Shown here piece by piece: positions 34,680-45,739 of a stretch of 64,000 nucleotides of DNA. The notes below the pieces were generated by a model. It worked only from the letters and a program-made list of their open reading frames with translations. It did not search any database and was not told where the DNA came from. Positions within the stretch are counted from its first letter, which is position 1; the number at the start of each line of letters is the position of its first letter. The position numbers and the translations under genes are program-made. Source of the stretch: Tamarix chinensis (Eukaryota > Streptophyta > Magnoliopsida > Caryophyllales > Tamaricaceae); assembly GCA_030549775.1 (NCBI GenBank), contig CM060174.1, positions 23,052,693-23,116,692 on the forward strand, given 5' to 3'.

Positions 34680-35770
34680 TGTACCAAAGACCTCAATTTG
34701 AGATTTATTATCAAATAAATGCATGAAGGAGGTATTGCAAGACACTTTGGAGTTCACAAGACTTTAGAGCTATTGTAAGAACATTTTTATTGGCCAAGAA
34801 TGCAAAAAGGAGTACAAGCTATAGTTGCTAGGTGTGCTACATGTCAAAGAAGAAAGAGTGCCTTTCAAAAAGGGTTATGCGTGCCTTTACATATGCCTAC
34901 TCAACCATGGGAAGGATTTAGTATTCATTTCATTTTAGGATTGCCTAGAACTCAAAGAGGTAAATATTCTATTATGGTGGTGGTAGATCAATTTTTCAAG
35001 ATAGCTCATTTTATTCCATGTACCAAGAATGATGATGCTACTTATATTGTGGATTTATATTTGAAGGAGATCATGATATTATATAGGATTTAAAAAGTAT
35101 AGTTTTGGATAGAGATATGTTCCTAAGTTATTCCTTGAAGACATTATGGCATATGTTAGGAATGAAGCTTCTATTTAGTACATCACATCATCCTCAAACG
35201 AATGGTCAAACAAAGGTTACTAATAGAACTTTTGGTACTTTACTAAGGGGATTGGTGAGTAATAGTGCTAAATATTAGGATTTTAAGTTATTACATATAG
35301 AGTTTGCTTACAATTAGAGTCCTTCAACTACAACAAGTTCTGGTCCATTCGTGATAGCATATGGTGTTAATCCATATATACTAATTGATATAGTACCATT
35401 GAAAAAGGGGAAGTGAAGAATTATGATGCACAAGAGAGAGTGTATTTCTTTCAAAAACTTCATCAAAAAATCAAGCACAACATTGAGAAGATAAATGAAG
35501 AATACAAGACAAGAGAAAACAAGCATAGGAGTCAACATGTATTTCAATAGGGAGATTTTGTATGGTTGCACTTAAGGAAGGAGAGATTTCCTAATCTAAT
35601 GAAAAATAAGCTTATGCCAAGGATAGATGATCCTTTCAAAGTACATAGAAAATTTTGAGAGAGTGCTTATGAGCTGGATTTACCCAATTCATATGGTGGG
35701 GTGTTTAGAACCTTTAATGTTGGAGATATTAGTCCTTACTATGCAAATGTAAATTTGAGGGAAAATTCAA
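34680..35770 (+). pseudogene. Element B integrase, broken
   Basis: The zinc-binding HHCC part is at about 34720-34860 (GGIARHFGVHKT, then ARCATCQRRKS). The catalytic core follows in 34800-35093: WEGFSIHFILGLP, where the first catalytic Asp is replaced by His, and IMVVVDQFFKIAHFIPC. The second Asp region lies at about 35095-35125 ([11 protein letters not shown]) and HHPQTNGQT at about 35187-35215. The C-terminal part at 35548-35760 reads [15 protein letters not shown], then KLMPR, AYELDLPNSYG and FNVGDISPYY. It ends close to the polypurine tract, with no chromodomain that I can see. Confidence 0.87.
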
Positions 35771-35773
35771 GTC

Positions 35774-35786
35774 AAAAAGGGGAGAA
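35774..35786 (+). promoter_or_regulatory. Element B polypurine tract
   Basis: AAAAAGGGGAGAA directly before the 3' LTR start TGATGCAGG. Confidence 0.88.
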
Positions 35787-36550
35787 TGATGCAGGAGTAA
35801 ATGGTCAAGAATTATAATTTATTATTATGGTATCTATTATCCTCTATTTATAGAGGACATCCTACAAATTTGAAGGCAAACGGTTGACTAAATTATTTAT
35901 TGCAGATAAAACTTGCAAAACAAGTCACTAGCGATAAAGGCATATGCATGACATGCATGGAAAGAAAAAATGTGTTGCATGGAAGGGTTTAACATGGTAT
36001 CTACATGAGGAGACTTTAGTTACCAATTTTGAATTGAAATATGGAGTATTATGACATTGATAATTGTGAAGAAGATAAAAGAAGAAGAACTTGAATTAGT
36101 AAAAAAGTAGCTTAATTCTATCATTTAGGGTTATCTTATTTTATCTTTTGAGTGTATTTAGAGTAGGGTGAGAGCTAATGATTTTTGTGTTTATTCTTAT
36201 AAGATTTTTAGGAGGATTATTTTTTAATATTAATGTGGTCCAATATTTATAAAAACTATAGGAGTACACGCCACAAAATAAACCAAAACATTGATGAAAT
36301 TATAAGCTTTGTTTGATTGAATTCTATATGAATTCTTCTCAATATTAATCAATTATGTGTAAGTGATGATTATTTAAATCCTTAAGCACTTTGTCTTTAT
36401 GAATTATATAATTATTAAGATCTATCCTTTAAACCCTCCACAAACTCACGCCAAACCCTCGATGCCACATACAACCGCGATCATCATTATCTTCAACATT
36501 CATCTTTAACCTATTTTTCTCATTTAATTTTATCTATTTCAAAACTTAAG

Positions 36551-36631
<81 letters not shown>

Positions 36632-36636
36632 TTAAT

Positions 36637-36667
<31 letters not shown>

Positions 36668-36967
36668 TGAAATGATCATCATTAATATCTTAAATTTATA
36701 ATCTAATCATAAAATCATCATATTTCCAACCATTTGTCATCATAATATTCATATCAATACTAAACCCTTGTCATAAACCCTAACCCAAACCTATAAACCA
36801 CACCATTCTAAACCCTTCATTATTTTAACATTATCACCATTATCTCTTCTTTTTCAAATCATCACCATCATAATATTTTCATCACTTTTGAATCATCATA
36901 TTCCTTTTAAAACCCTGACCAACCTTAGTACCACCCAAACCATAAGTACATATTCATACACAAATTA
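35787..36967 (+). repeat. Element B 3' LTR with (TAA)n expansion
   Basis: 1181 bp, partner of 26249-27311. Most of the length difference comes from the (TAA)n tract at 36549-36666, where the other LTR has only GATAATAATTTTTTTATTA at about 26996. Its end is slightly altered (CAAATTA instead of CATCA). Confidence 0.9.
36549..36666. repeat. (TAA)n microsatellite
   Basis: An almost pure TAA/AAT tract of about 118 bp with one interruption (TATTAATATTAA) near 36630. It lies inside the 3' LTR of element B. Confidence 0.97.
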
Positions 36968-36972
36968 GCCTT
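36968..36972. repeat. Target-site duplication of element B, right copy (GCCTT)
   Basis: Identical to 26244-26248. Confidence 0.85.
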
Positions 36973-37670
36973 TCTCTCTTATCTTGTCTGGGAGGGCTTA
37001 AAGATAATAGTTTTTTATCTCTTCTAGTTCTCTTTGGTCATGTGCCTTCCATTGAATTGACTTTCTAATTTGGGATGATAATACTATACAACATGGTTAT
37101 TTGATCTCTTCTTAGAAAGTTTAGGGCAACTTTTGAGATATATCATGCAATCATAGAATTCCGAGAGGACATAAGAGAGAGAAAAAAATGAGAAGTTATA
37201 CTAATCATTTTATTTCCCTCCAAATGAGTATAATACTTTATATTTGTGGAGGTAGAACCAAGGTGGAGGGAAAGAGAGTAAATATTATACAGTAAGCACA
37301 AACCAATCATTTCCAGGTGGCGAGATGGACATGCCTCTATTAGGCCACGATAGTGTCTTAAGGGAAGAGCATCCTAACGAGCAAGCATGTCTAAAGATTT
37401 TTTGGGTTTCCTTATTTCATTGGGCTACCACTCCCTAAGACCAAAAGTATTAGTTTATGAAAGAGCCTAATTAGAAATTTTTTAGGCTAAACGGTTTTAA
37501 AAATAATAAATTATTTTGGATAATTAATTTTGATTAGTATTTCAAAACGAGGGATAAAATACACATAGTAAATGTGTGTGTCCGTATTACATACAATGGG
37601 ATGGATGAGCAACTTAATTTCATACTCTTTAATGTTAAATTTTTTTAATAAGTATAATAACAATTCTTGT
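36973..37670. other. Likely 5' continuation of the Tat-lineage element, no gene readable
   Basis: By position, the 5' part of the Tat-lineage element interrupted by element B should resume here on the minus strand. I cannot read a protein or identify a PBS or LTR. Confidence 0.35.
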
Positions 37671-37674
37671 AAAC

Positions 37675-37835
37675 CTAGGAATGTGTGTTGGCCTAATGGT
37701 CATGTTCCTTACTCTATGTTGAGCGATCGATGTTCAAACCCTATTTCTTTTAGTGCACATGATTTCCTCCCCACCCTAAACCCACTATGGGCTGAGTTAA
37801 GAAAAGAATTAGGCTAGCATGAACACAAGATTTTA
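37675..37835 (+). mobile_element. Candidate tRNA-derived SINE
   Basis: Contains a Pol III A-box-like word, TGGCCTAATGG (37689-37699, fits TRGYNNANNGG), and a B-box-like word, GTTCAAACC (37732-37740), 43 bp apart, as in tRNA-derived SINEs. The following unrelated body ends around 37830. I see no clear poly-A or T tail or flanking duplication, so this stays a candidate. Confidence 0.5.
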
Positions 37836-37929
37836 AATTTCATGGTTATTATATATATCTTCTTGTGAGTGATTAATAATCTAAATAATAATGTATAGTT
37901 TTTTTAGAAAAATAACGATAATTATACGA

Positions 37930-38640
37930 TATATATAAATCAATTAAAGACCATTTTTTTGCACTCATTTTATTTTGTTCCATATGCATGAGCTATACAA
38001 CCATTTTTTTTTATCTTAATAAATACATTATTTAGTTTTTTTCTTCTCATAAATACAACTTATTATTGGAAATTACCAAGCTACAAATCATCATATCATA
38101 TTATGATATTTAAAAATGGAGTACATAAGAATTTTTTTCCTCCTCTATTTATCTTACTGAATACTTAATAAATATACAACTTTTTTCTCCCTTTCTAAAT
38201 ACTTCATTAAGTCCCCTTGGCATAAAATATAGCTAATAATTATAAATTATAAGCCATACAACTCATCATATAATAATTATGTATAAATATAGAGTGCGTA
38301 ATACCTTTTTTTTAACTTATTTAGTCTTTTTAAATACAACATTTAGGTTTTTCTCTTGCTAAATACAACTCATTCTTAAAAACTATAGAGATACAAAACT
38401 CATTTTGTCATCATATATATGAAAAGGGAAAACATAGTACCTTTTTCCCTGCTCATTTTATCTTTCTAATATGCATGAGTTATATCTTACTAAATAATTC
38501 ATTTATTTATTTTCTTTCTATATGCAATATTAAATAGAAAATCAAGTATATTTTTCATTCATTTTATCTTACTAAGCACATAGGTGTTATAAACTTCTAC
38601 TTTTTTATCTTGCTAAATACATGATTTTTTGTGTGTGTTT
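37930..38640. repeat. Degenerate tandem repeats of about 100-150 bp
   Basis: Recurring pattern: a T-run, then TCATTTTATCTT-like, then CTAAATACAAC or AATACAT, then a variable AT-rich part with AACTCATCATAT. T-run starts are at about 37950, 38003, 38131, 38306 and 38431. Related phrases include CATATGCATGAGCTATA (37981) and ATATGCATGAGTTATA (38469). Strongly diverged, so an old array. No gene. Confidence 0.6.
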
Positions 38641-40690
38641 ACTAATTATCACTTTTTGTGTTACTTTGAGAGGTGATTGTCTTGGTCCTTGTGTAGGTTT
38701 GGGTTTTATAGAGTTAACTGTCAACTAATTCATGCGTATTAGTGAACTAGTTCTACTTGTTTTTTTTTTGGGTGAGACCATACATCTGACCTATCAAGTC
38801 TATAGTCATTTGATCTACCAAAACTATTGACTGGTTCATCTAGGGTTTTGGTTTCATGATCTATTTTATCCCCATATCTTGTCCAATTCATTTATAATAT
38901 TCTAAGATTGTTGTATCCTTTATAGAATATAAGGAAAAATAATTAAAACTTGAGTGAGAGAAATGTTTCATACATCTTAGATAAGAGTTTGGAGATTAAA
39001 CTCCAAGTACATCATAAGAAAAGCATAACAAAAAAGGATCTAAAGAGATTAAGAGTCTGAAAGGTATATTGATAAAAACTAGCCACCGAATTATGTTAAC
39101 TCTATACTAGAACCCCAATAGATAAAAATCACTTCTTCATAGGAAGTGGGCCATCAAAATTGCTAAGGTAATCCTTAATAATTTACACATCAAAATCTGA
39201 GTCATTTTCTTATGGAAATGAGAAACACTCATGAAAAGATGGTCAATACTTGCGTATTAATTATGGTAACAATATAGTTATAAGAAATAGTGTGCATAAA
39301 GTATAATGTCACATTTAAGGACTAATCATGTGAATATATTTAATCATGAAAGGGTTCCTGAGAGGAATCAAAATATTTTTAAGATACATGATTATACATT
39401 TCTATTTACTTAATCTCTTACATTCAATGACCCTCCTTTTCATAACTAGTGGAACGATATCAAATAATACAACAACCCTATGGCATAATTATCCTACAAA
39501 ATATTATCACCTAATGGAATGGATAAGTATAACTTTAGAACATGAAGCTTCTATCCACTATTCTTGTCTAGCAAAATGGATTGTTAAAACCCCAGTCCAT
39601 AAAAGAATCAAACCAATATTCTAATCTAATGGAATAGACCAGTAGAATTGGAACTAACTTGTGTGATTTTTTTCTATAAATATTAATGCCTTATTAGACT
39701 ATTTTTTTATCTTGATGATGTCATAAAAACTTAAGGTAAATATTCAAGCCACATATAATACAACGATATGTGTTTTGGGTCAATCGCTAAGTGGAAGGAT
39801 CACAACACCCTTACAAAACCCTAATTTTACAAGATAAGCATAAGTAATTCCCTAATGCTCATCTATCCTCAAATCTTTTACACCCTCATAATACATCATT
39901 ATTGCCAACATATTCAAAATTTTGGGTCTAACTCTAACGTCTCATACATTCAAAAATGAGCCTTCTACTAGGATTTCGATTTTTAATTGAACATATTTTC
40001 TCATTTTAGTAGACTTATGCTACTCATAATTGCATAGAGTATTTCACGTAACATAGTTAAAATATTTTAATCCAATATTACTTAGAAATACTAAAATTTC
40101 ATACTTAAACCCAAACTGATTAAAATGCCCCTATCTTATTTAAATGCCTTAAAGCCTCTTTTTAGGTAACTTATTCCATACTCAACCTACTCTTGATGAT
40201 ATTACACATGAAATTAATTATAAAACCATTAAATATTACCATACCATATATATTTTCCCACAAAAAACATAAAAACCCTAATATCCTTAATATTGAGAAC
40301 TACGCCAAACTTATCACTAGAACCCCATGAGTCTCTAAATTATCAACTTCCAACCTTTAACATATTTTGACATGATATTACTTTACTATTCTTAAAGCCC
40401 AATATTCATAAATAAATTAAGATTGTAGATCATGAAAACATTCTCTGGGTACAAGAAAAAAGTGAACCAAGTAGTACCACATAAACTCATGCTTTCACAT
40501 AGTCTTCATATTTTCATAATATAATACAACAATATCATGGCATGTCATTCACAACATGAATTATGAAATATAACTATACTAGCATGATATTACATATAAT
40601 TAAAACATATAATAAAAAAATACTATATCATGACATGTATCCTTACCCAAATTTCACTAGCCTCTAAAAAAGTAAAGGACCCTAAGTATC
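38641..40690. other. AT-rich stretch without identifiable gene
   Basis: I find no coding motif. The sequence around 39910-40620 (GGGTCTAACTCTAACGTCTC, runs of AT-rich A/C-biased sequence) is similar in style to the middle of the TGTAAYACCCC family copies and may be a remnant of one. The open frame at 39346-39624 matches nothing I recognise. Confidence 0.35.
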
Positions 40691-41499
40691 TGATGTGTAA
40701 GATAATAGATGAATTAATCTTTTCCAGTGCTTGATATTTTATTTTGACTATTCGAGAAGAATTGATGGTTGAAGATGTAATGGTTATCTGTGCTTGATTA
40801 AGGAGGTAATCTTCAACTATGCTCCATGATATTAAGATTGATCTTCACCGATTTCAACTCAATTCTAAAGAGTTTTGCTATATTTTCTCTGGAGAACAAT
40901 ACCCCAGACTCTAAAGAATACTTAGTTGGAGAGGAAGAAATAATTTAATAATTCTTGAACTTTATTTCACTTGTTTCATTATTGATGTACAAGTTGACAT
41001 TACATGTATCGATATAAACACATGAAAGCCTTAGTTCCTCTTTACTAACCAAGCCCAACCTAACAAGTCTAGCTAGATTGACTTAGTTAAAATAAAGAGC
41101 TAAACTAATTCACTAAATGCCTATATTATACATATCTTCATCTTCAAATACAAGTTAAAAGACATTATAAATTTTATATAAAATATCAAAGCTAAATAAA
41201 ACCCCTAATAATTTAATACATACAATAATCATGTAATCAAGTCTCATGCCTTGTTAATTTGTTTTCTATGCAATTTTGTAATACTTAAAATGTCCTTTTC
41301 TTATACACTAAATGTATTTAGTAAATTATTCTTCTTGTAACATATATATTACCTACAAGAATTACTTAACAATATATTAGCAGCATTAGATTTATCATGA
41401 AGGTTTTTAATATTTTCAAGAGCAATTGATACTATCTCCAAGTATGCTAACTTTTGACCTCCAATAATAGAATAGTGAGATGGAGATTCCCTTGCATCA
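40691..41499 (-). mobile_element. Solo LTR of the element A family, with TSD
   Basis: 809 bp, similar over its length to both element A LTRs (TGTGTAAGATAATAGATGAATTA at the left, GAGATGGAGATTCCC at the right). The ends are perfect 5-bp inverted repeats: TGATG at 40691 and CATCA at 41495-41499. It is flanked by GTATC on both sides (40686-40690 and 41500-41504). No internal region remains, which is the usual product of recombination between the LTRs of one element. Confidence 0.93.
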
Positions 41500-41654
41500 G
41501 TATCCTTCTCTAAGAGTGCCAAAAGATCACCTAAAAGCCAAGAGAACCCCACAACTAGAATTCTAAAAAAATTAAATGAAAAGTAAGGAAAAGGAGGAAG
41601 GAAAAGAGAAAATAATCAAAGAAAATGAGGAGGGCTAGCTACATGAGATCTTGA

Positions 41655-41770
41655 CACAACGAAGGGAGATTTGCATGAGACTTTGATGTAGCTAAGGGGG
41701 AGTTGCATGAGGCTTTTATGTAGCTAAGGGGGAGTTTCCTAAGGCTTTTATGTAGCTAAGGAGTGAGTAG
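41655..41770. repeat. Minisatellite of about 33 bp, four units
   Basis: Four diverging units built on CATGAGGCTTTTATGTAGCTAAGGGGGAG: the first has GATCTTGACACAACGAAGGG in the middle, the last lacks the first bases. It lies between the solo LTR and the Cassandra LTR, in a purine-rich stretch. Confidence 0.85.
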
Positions 41771-41906
41771 TAAAAAGTTTAACCGAGATTAATGACAATA
41801 TAAATGATGGTGGTTGAGTGAAGTGCTAAGTGTTATGTAAAGGAAGGTCTTTAGGGTGGTGTTGATACATAAAGAAGGATAACTATGAGGATTCAATGGG
41901 GGTTGA

Positions 41907-42210
41907 TGTAATACCCCAAATTGAGGGGAGTGTTATAAGAATTGATTTGGCTACTTATATAAACATGGTATACCATCCTTTTGGTGATTCCATCCTAAGA
42001 ACTCTACAGTTAAGCGTGCTGGCCGTGGAGCAATTTTAGGATTGGTGACCTCCTAGGAAGTTTCAAAAATTTTCTGAAAATTTCTGGGGAAGTGCGTGAG
42101 TGAGGACAAAGCGTGCTAAAAGGACTCGTGTTGATCTGTGGGGCCAGCCGATCAATCCGAAAGCGCTCCAAGGTAGCCCCCGTGTGGTCGTGTCGACTCG
42201 GGGTGTTACA
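41907..42210 (+). mobile_element. Cassandra-like solo LTR (TRIM) carrying 5S rRNA sequence, with TSD
   Basis: 304 bp, starts TGTAATACCCC and ends GGGGTGTTACA, with a perfect 5-bp duplication GTTGA on both sides (41902-41906 and 42211-42215). Inside is a 5S rRNA-related segment (about 41970-42065). Small LTRs that carry a 5S-derived Pol III promoter are the hallmark of Cassandra terminal-repeat retrotransposons in miniature. No second LTR or internal region is next to it, so it is a solo LTR. Confidence 0.93.
41970..42065 (+). ncRNA. 5S rRNA-derived domain inside the Cassandra LTR
   Basis: Not a functional 5S gene. It keeps the internal promoter words of plant 5S rRNA: CAGTTAAGCGTGCT (A-box region, 42007-42020) and AGGATTGGTGACCTCCTAG (C-box region, 42038-42056), with CCATCCTAAGAACTC before them, as in 5S CCCATCAGAACTC. 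Some bases are lost or changed in between (the GGCGAGAGTAGTA part is altered). ACTTATATAAAC at about 41953 sits roughly where the TATA-like element of plant 5S genes lies. Confidence 0.88.
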
Positions 42211-42715
42211 GTTGATGTGTGAGCTGTAGAAGAGAATTAGAAAATGAGAGATTAGGGCTTAGGTTGGTGGAGAAATAAATTATTGAAGGAGGAAGGGCAA
42301 GGGAGTATGTGGTGGATGGTGGTGTACAACCATTGTAATGTAAGGGAATTAGGGAAGTGATGAACGTGTAGATTAAAAGGGTAAGAATATAAGGAATGGG
42401 GAATTTGGGGGAAATTTTGGTGTGAAATTCCCTGGGATGGAAGGAGGTGATGATAAATTATGATGGTGTGCATGTTTTTTTATAGTTTGATTTGTTTTGT
42501 TGGGGTAACAAAATGGAGACAACTTAGTAAGGGAAGGGGTCATCCAAGGCAAACGTAAACTACAGAAAAGAAAGAAAAAGAAGAAATAAAAAAGAAAATG
42601 AAACAAAAGGAGAAAAATGAAAATAGGGATAGGGAAAATAAAGGAAGAAGTTTAGATTTAGTGTTAGGGTTAAAATTAGGCTTACAAAGTTAAAGTGAGA
42701 TTAAGATGCTAATCA
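42211..42715. other. Purine-rich stretch, probable LTR remnant, no gene
   Basis: Rich in GA on the + strand, so its complement is CT-rich like an LTR leader. It continues the sequence left of the Cassandra insertion (41505-41906). The short frames here are of low complexity and are not genes. Confidence 0.4.
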
Positions 42716-44747
42716 TGTAATACCCCATTTATCAAAAGACTGGTTTGTATAGAATCTTTTTAATTAATGAAAAAAAATTATATATTCTAAATATTTTATT
42801 ACATAATTTGATGAAATCAAACCTTGGTTTTGTCTTTGAAACATTTAATTTCCAATTCATAACCCTTTCTAGCAGTTTTGTTTCCATGAGATCTTATGAA
42901 CCATTTTTCACTATTAAGCTTATTCTAAATCATTATAATTCTTTAATTTTCTAATCCTTTGATTTTTCTAAGCCTCCATATCTATTTTGAAATTATATTC
43001 CGAGATCTCTAAGAAAAAGTATTATTCATGTCCTAATTAGCCTTATTTTAGCAATTTAATCCCCAAAATGAACCTTTTAGCTATCTTAAGTTTGTAAAAT
43101 TATGGGAATTACTATAATTTAATGTTTTTGAGCTTTAAATTATTTTAAAATAATTATTCATTTATATATTATCATTTTTTTTAGTATTTTAAGCTCCAAA
43201 ACAACCCTTTTATCTATCTAAAATTTACAAACATTTGGGGATCATTAGATTTCATCGTTTTAAGCCTTGCAATAACCCTTTTATAATTCTTGGTATTATT
43301 TAAATATGTTTGGATGTGCATGCAACATCAAATTATATTTTGTTTTTTCTTCAGTCCTATCCTATACTTTATGAGATTGGATGTCAAAATTCTATATATG
43401 ACCTTTAGCCAAACTATGTGTTGAGATTAGCATTTGGCTATAAAAATTCTTAGCCACACATTCCAAATATCTAAGCTTGTAACTTTCCTAAATAACCTTA
43501 ATCTATTTTCTATTTTTCTAACTTAATCCCTAATATCTACCATTTTACTACTTGATATTAATATGTTTTAATCTTCATCTTCAATCTCTAAACTCACCCT
43601 CCTTGGCTACCTTGACCAACAAAACCAATAGCCACCACCAACATATTTCACATCACCAAATTGCCACCAAGCTTCATCATTTTTATTCCTCTATTTATCT
43701 TCCTTTTTCTCCTCTTCTTTTCTCGTCATTTTTTGAGAGTTTTCTTCTCGTTATCTGCTCCAATTTCATGGCTTCTTTTCCATTTTCTACCATTTTTTAA
43801 GCTTAGTTTTCTTCCATAATTTGAGGATGAGTTCCCTTCTTTATCCTTTCTAATTCTATATTATTTAATTTAATTTTTATGTTTTGATTTTTACTAATCT
43901 TTTCATAGTTTTCTATGGTTTTTGGGAGGCTTTATGAAGAGTTAATTTGGTCTTACAAACTTTCTTTTGCTACTTTAATCCTTAGATTTTGGTTCGATCT
44001 ATTTACTTCATACAAGCATGTTTAATTTTTTGAAATTGATGATTTGCGCCATGTTTGGTGATATTATGGGTATAGGTCCAAATATGTGGAGTATTTGATT
44101 CTATGAATATTTTGTGAAATTAAAGATGACATGATGTTTTGGTAATTTGTGGAGTAACTTTAATATACAACTTATCTTGATTAGATGATTATAAGTTATT
44201 TATTTATTTATTTAAAATTTGGATGATTTAAGTATTTTTTATTCCTTGAATGTTTTATGAAATTTCTTATACCATGTTGTTAGTTGTAATTTGTAGATTT
44301 ATTTTTTCATATATAGCATTTTTTATTGGATTAGGATTGAGTTCTTTAATTTGTGGTTGAAATTCATATAGGTTTAGAATTTGTTCTTTGTTATTTTCTT
44401 TATGTTCAAATTTTTCTTGGCTAATCACATCTTAATTACCCTAAATACAATTTAACATTTCAATAATTGTGGTAATGGAGATATTTAACTAGGATATGAA
44501 TTTTAATTGGTTTTTGGGACTTTTACTTACTACGTGTTGTATCACTTCTCTTTTAAGAAAAGTGTTTCTTGGAGTCTACAACCTTTATTTTAGGATGTTT
44601 CCCTAATAAGTTTTTAGATATCTTATGATATATGGTAATCCTTTTGATCAATGGTTTTCATGATTTTGAATGATTCATGAACATTCTTTGAGGTTTGGTG
44701 TACATCATAGACACTTATATATGTTAATGATTATGTCAATGATGCAA

Positions 44748-44880
44748 AAAGTTATTGTTATCATTGAAAACTGATAGAGTTACATGTTATCATTCAAAAC
44801 CGGTAGAGGTTATGTGTTATCTTCTAAACGTGGTAGAGAATACGTGTTATCCCTTAGAACCAATAAGAGTCATGTGGATT
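44748..44880. repeat. Tandem repeat, about 33 bp, four units (GTTATC...GGTAGAG)
   Basis: Units begin GTTATCATTGAAAACTGATAG, GTTATCATTCAAAACCGGTAG, GTTATCTTCTAAACGTGGTAG and GTTATCCCTTAGAACCAATAA, spaced about 33 bp. Confidence 0.85.
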
Positions 44881-45154
44881 TTTCTTTTCTATTATATTAA
44901 ATAATAGGGCTGCTATCAAATATATTTGTGAATTGGTGCCTTCTATACACTATAATCTTCCTCATGTCCTTATAAAAGGTTTGCATACTTATAGAGTAGG
45001 TTACCTTTGGTCTGACCACTATGCTAGGAGACCAATGGTGGTGGGCACTAGATGTCCAAGATGCTATGCCATTTGAACACCAATAAGAGGTGGACGAGCC
45101 ATCCTCTTATCTGCTCCTCATCATTAATATTCAAGTATAGTGGAGTCAATATCC

Positions 45155-45310
45155 TATATGTTGATATTCTTAGCTATGATGGCTATATGGTTTGAGATTC
45201 TTAGTCGTTGTGGCCATATGTGTTAAGATTCCCAATAATGATGACCATGTGTTGATTCCTTGATGGTATGGCTATGAGTATTTGATTCATCATTGAGATG
45301 GCTATATTGA
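45155..45310. repeat. Tandem repeat, about 30 bp, five units (GATTCTTAG..ATGGCTATAT)
   Basis: Diverged units of the type TTGATATTCTTAGCTATGATGGC, each ending in CTATATG, CCATATG, CCATGTG, CTATGAG or CTATATTG. Confidence 0.78.
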
Positions 45311-45739
45311 TGATAATGATTTATTATTTTTACCCATGACTTTGTTCATTGTGTTAAGACAAGTGTCCATATATGCTTAGGCTTGTATTCCTTGTTGATA
45401 CTAGTTATGCCATACAGGTTTTGTTCATTGGTGGTGGGTTTGGATGTTTAAGCTTGTGCATCAAAGTTTCGATCCATATGCCTATATTTTATATTTATTA
45501 AATATAATGAACCCGTGGCTTTACAACTAAATTGGGTATACCTAGGACAAAGATAAGGTGAGAAAAAATATGGTAGCTCTATCAATTTAAAAGTAGGGTG
45601 ATCATGCAACCAACTAAATCAACTAAATTAGTTAAAATGAGTGGATCTATGATGGTTTCTTAATGAATAATGATCTATATACATAGGTTTTAATTTACAC
45701 TACTATTCTAGGAGCATCGAGATCCTTGGATTAAAAAAT

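Larger units (their letters stand above)
26249..36967 (+). mobile_element. Ty3/gypsy LTR retrotransposon B, with TSD, interrupted in RT
   Basis: Complete LTR element on the + strand: 5' LTR 26249-27311, PBS 27316-27328, gag, RT start, a 4.7-kb foreign insertion (28983-33714), RT end, RNase H, integrase, polypurine tract 35774-35786 and 3' LTR 35787-36967. It is flanked by the perfect 5-bp duplication GCCTT. Without the insertion it is about 6 kb, normal for plant Ty3/gypsy. Both LTRs begin with TGATG; the 5' LTR ends in CATCA. Its protein pieces resemble those of elements A and C. It sits in the gag of the Tat-lineage element. Confidence 0.94.
42716..45690. mobile_element. Partial TGTAAYACCCC-family copy (inverse orientation)
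   Basis: Starts with TGTAATACCCC at 42716, followed by AT-rich sequence, a CT-rich leader-like part (43640-43800) and two tandem arrays (44748-44880 and 45155-45310) in the positions where other copies carry theirs. The expected far end (GGTGGCGGTAACACC and GGGGTRTTACA) is missing; LINE-2 begins at about 45.7 kb. No coding region is seen. The call rests on one terminus and layout only. Confidence 0.55.

Noticed and set aside
41970..42065. A functional 5S rRNA gene
   Set aside because: Only part of the 5S sequence is kept, with internal changes, and it lies within a TSD-flanked LTR.
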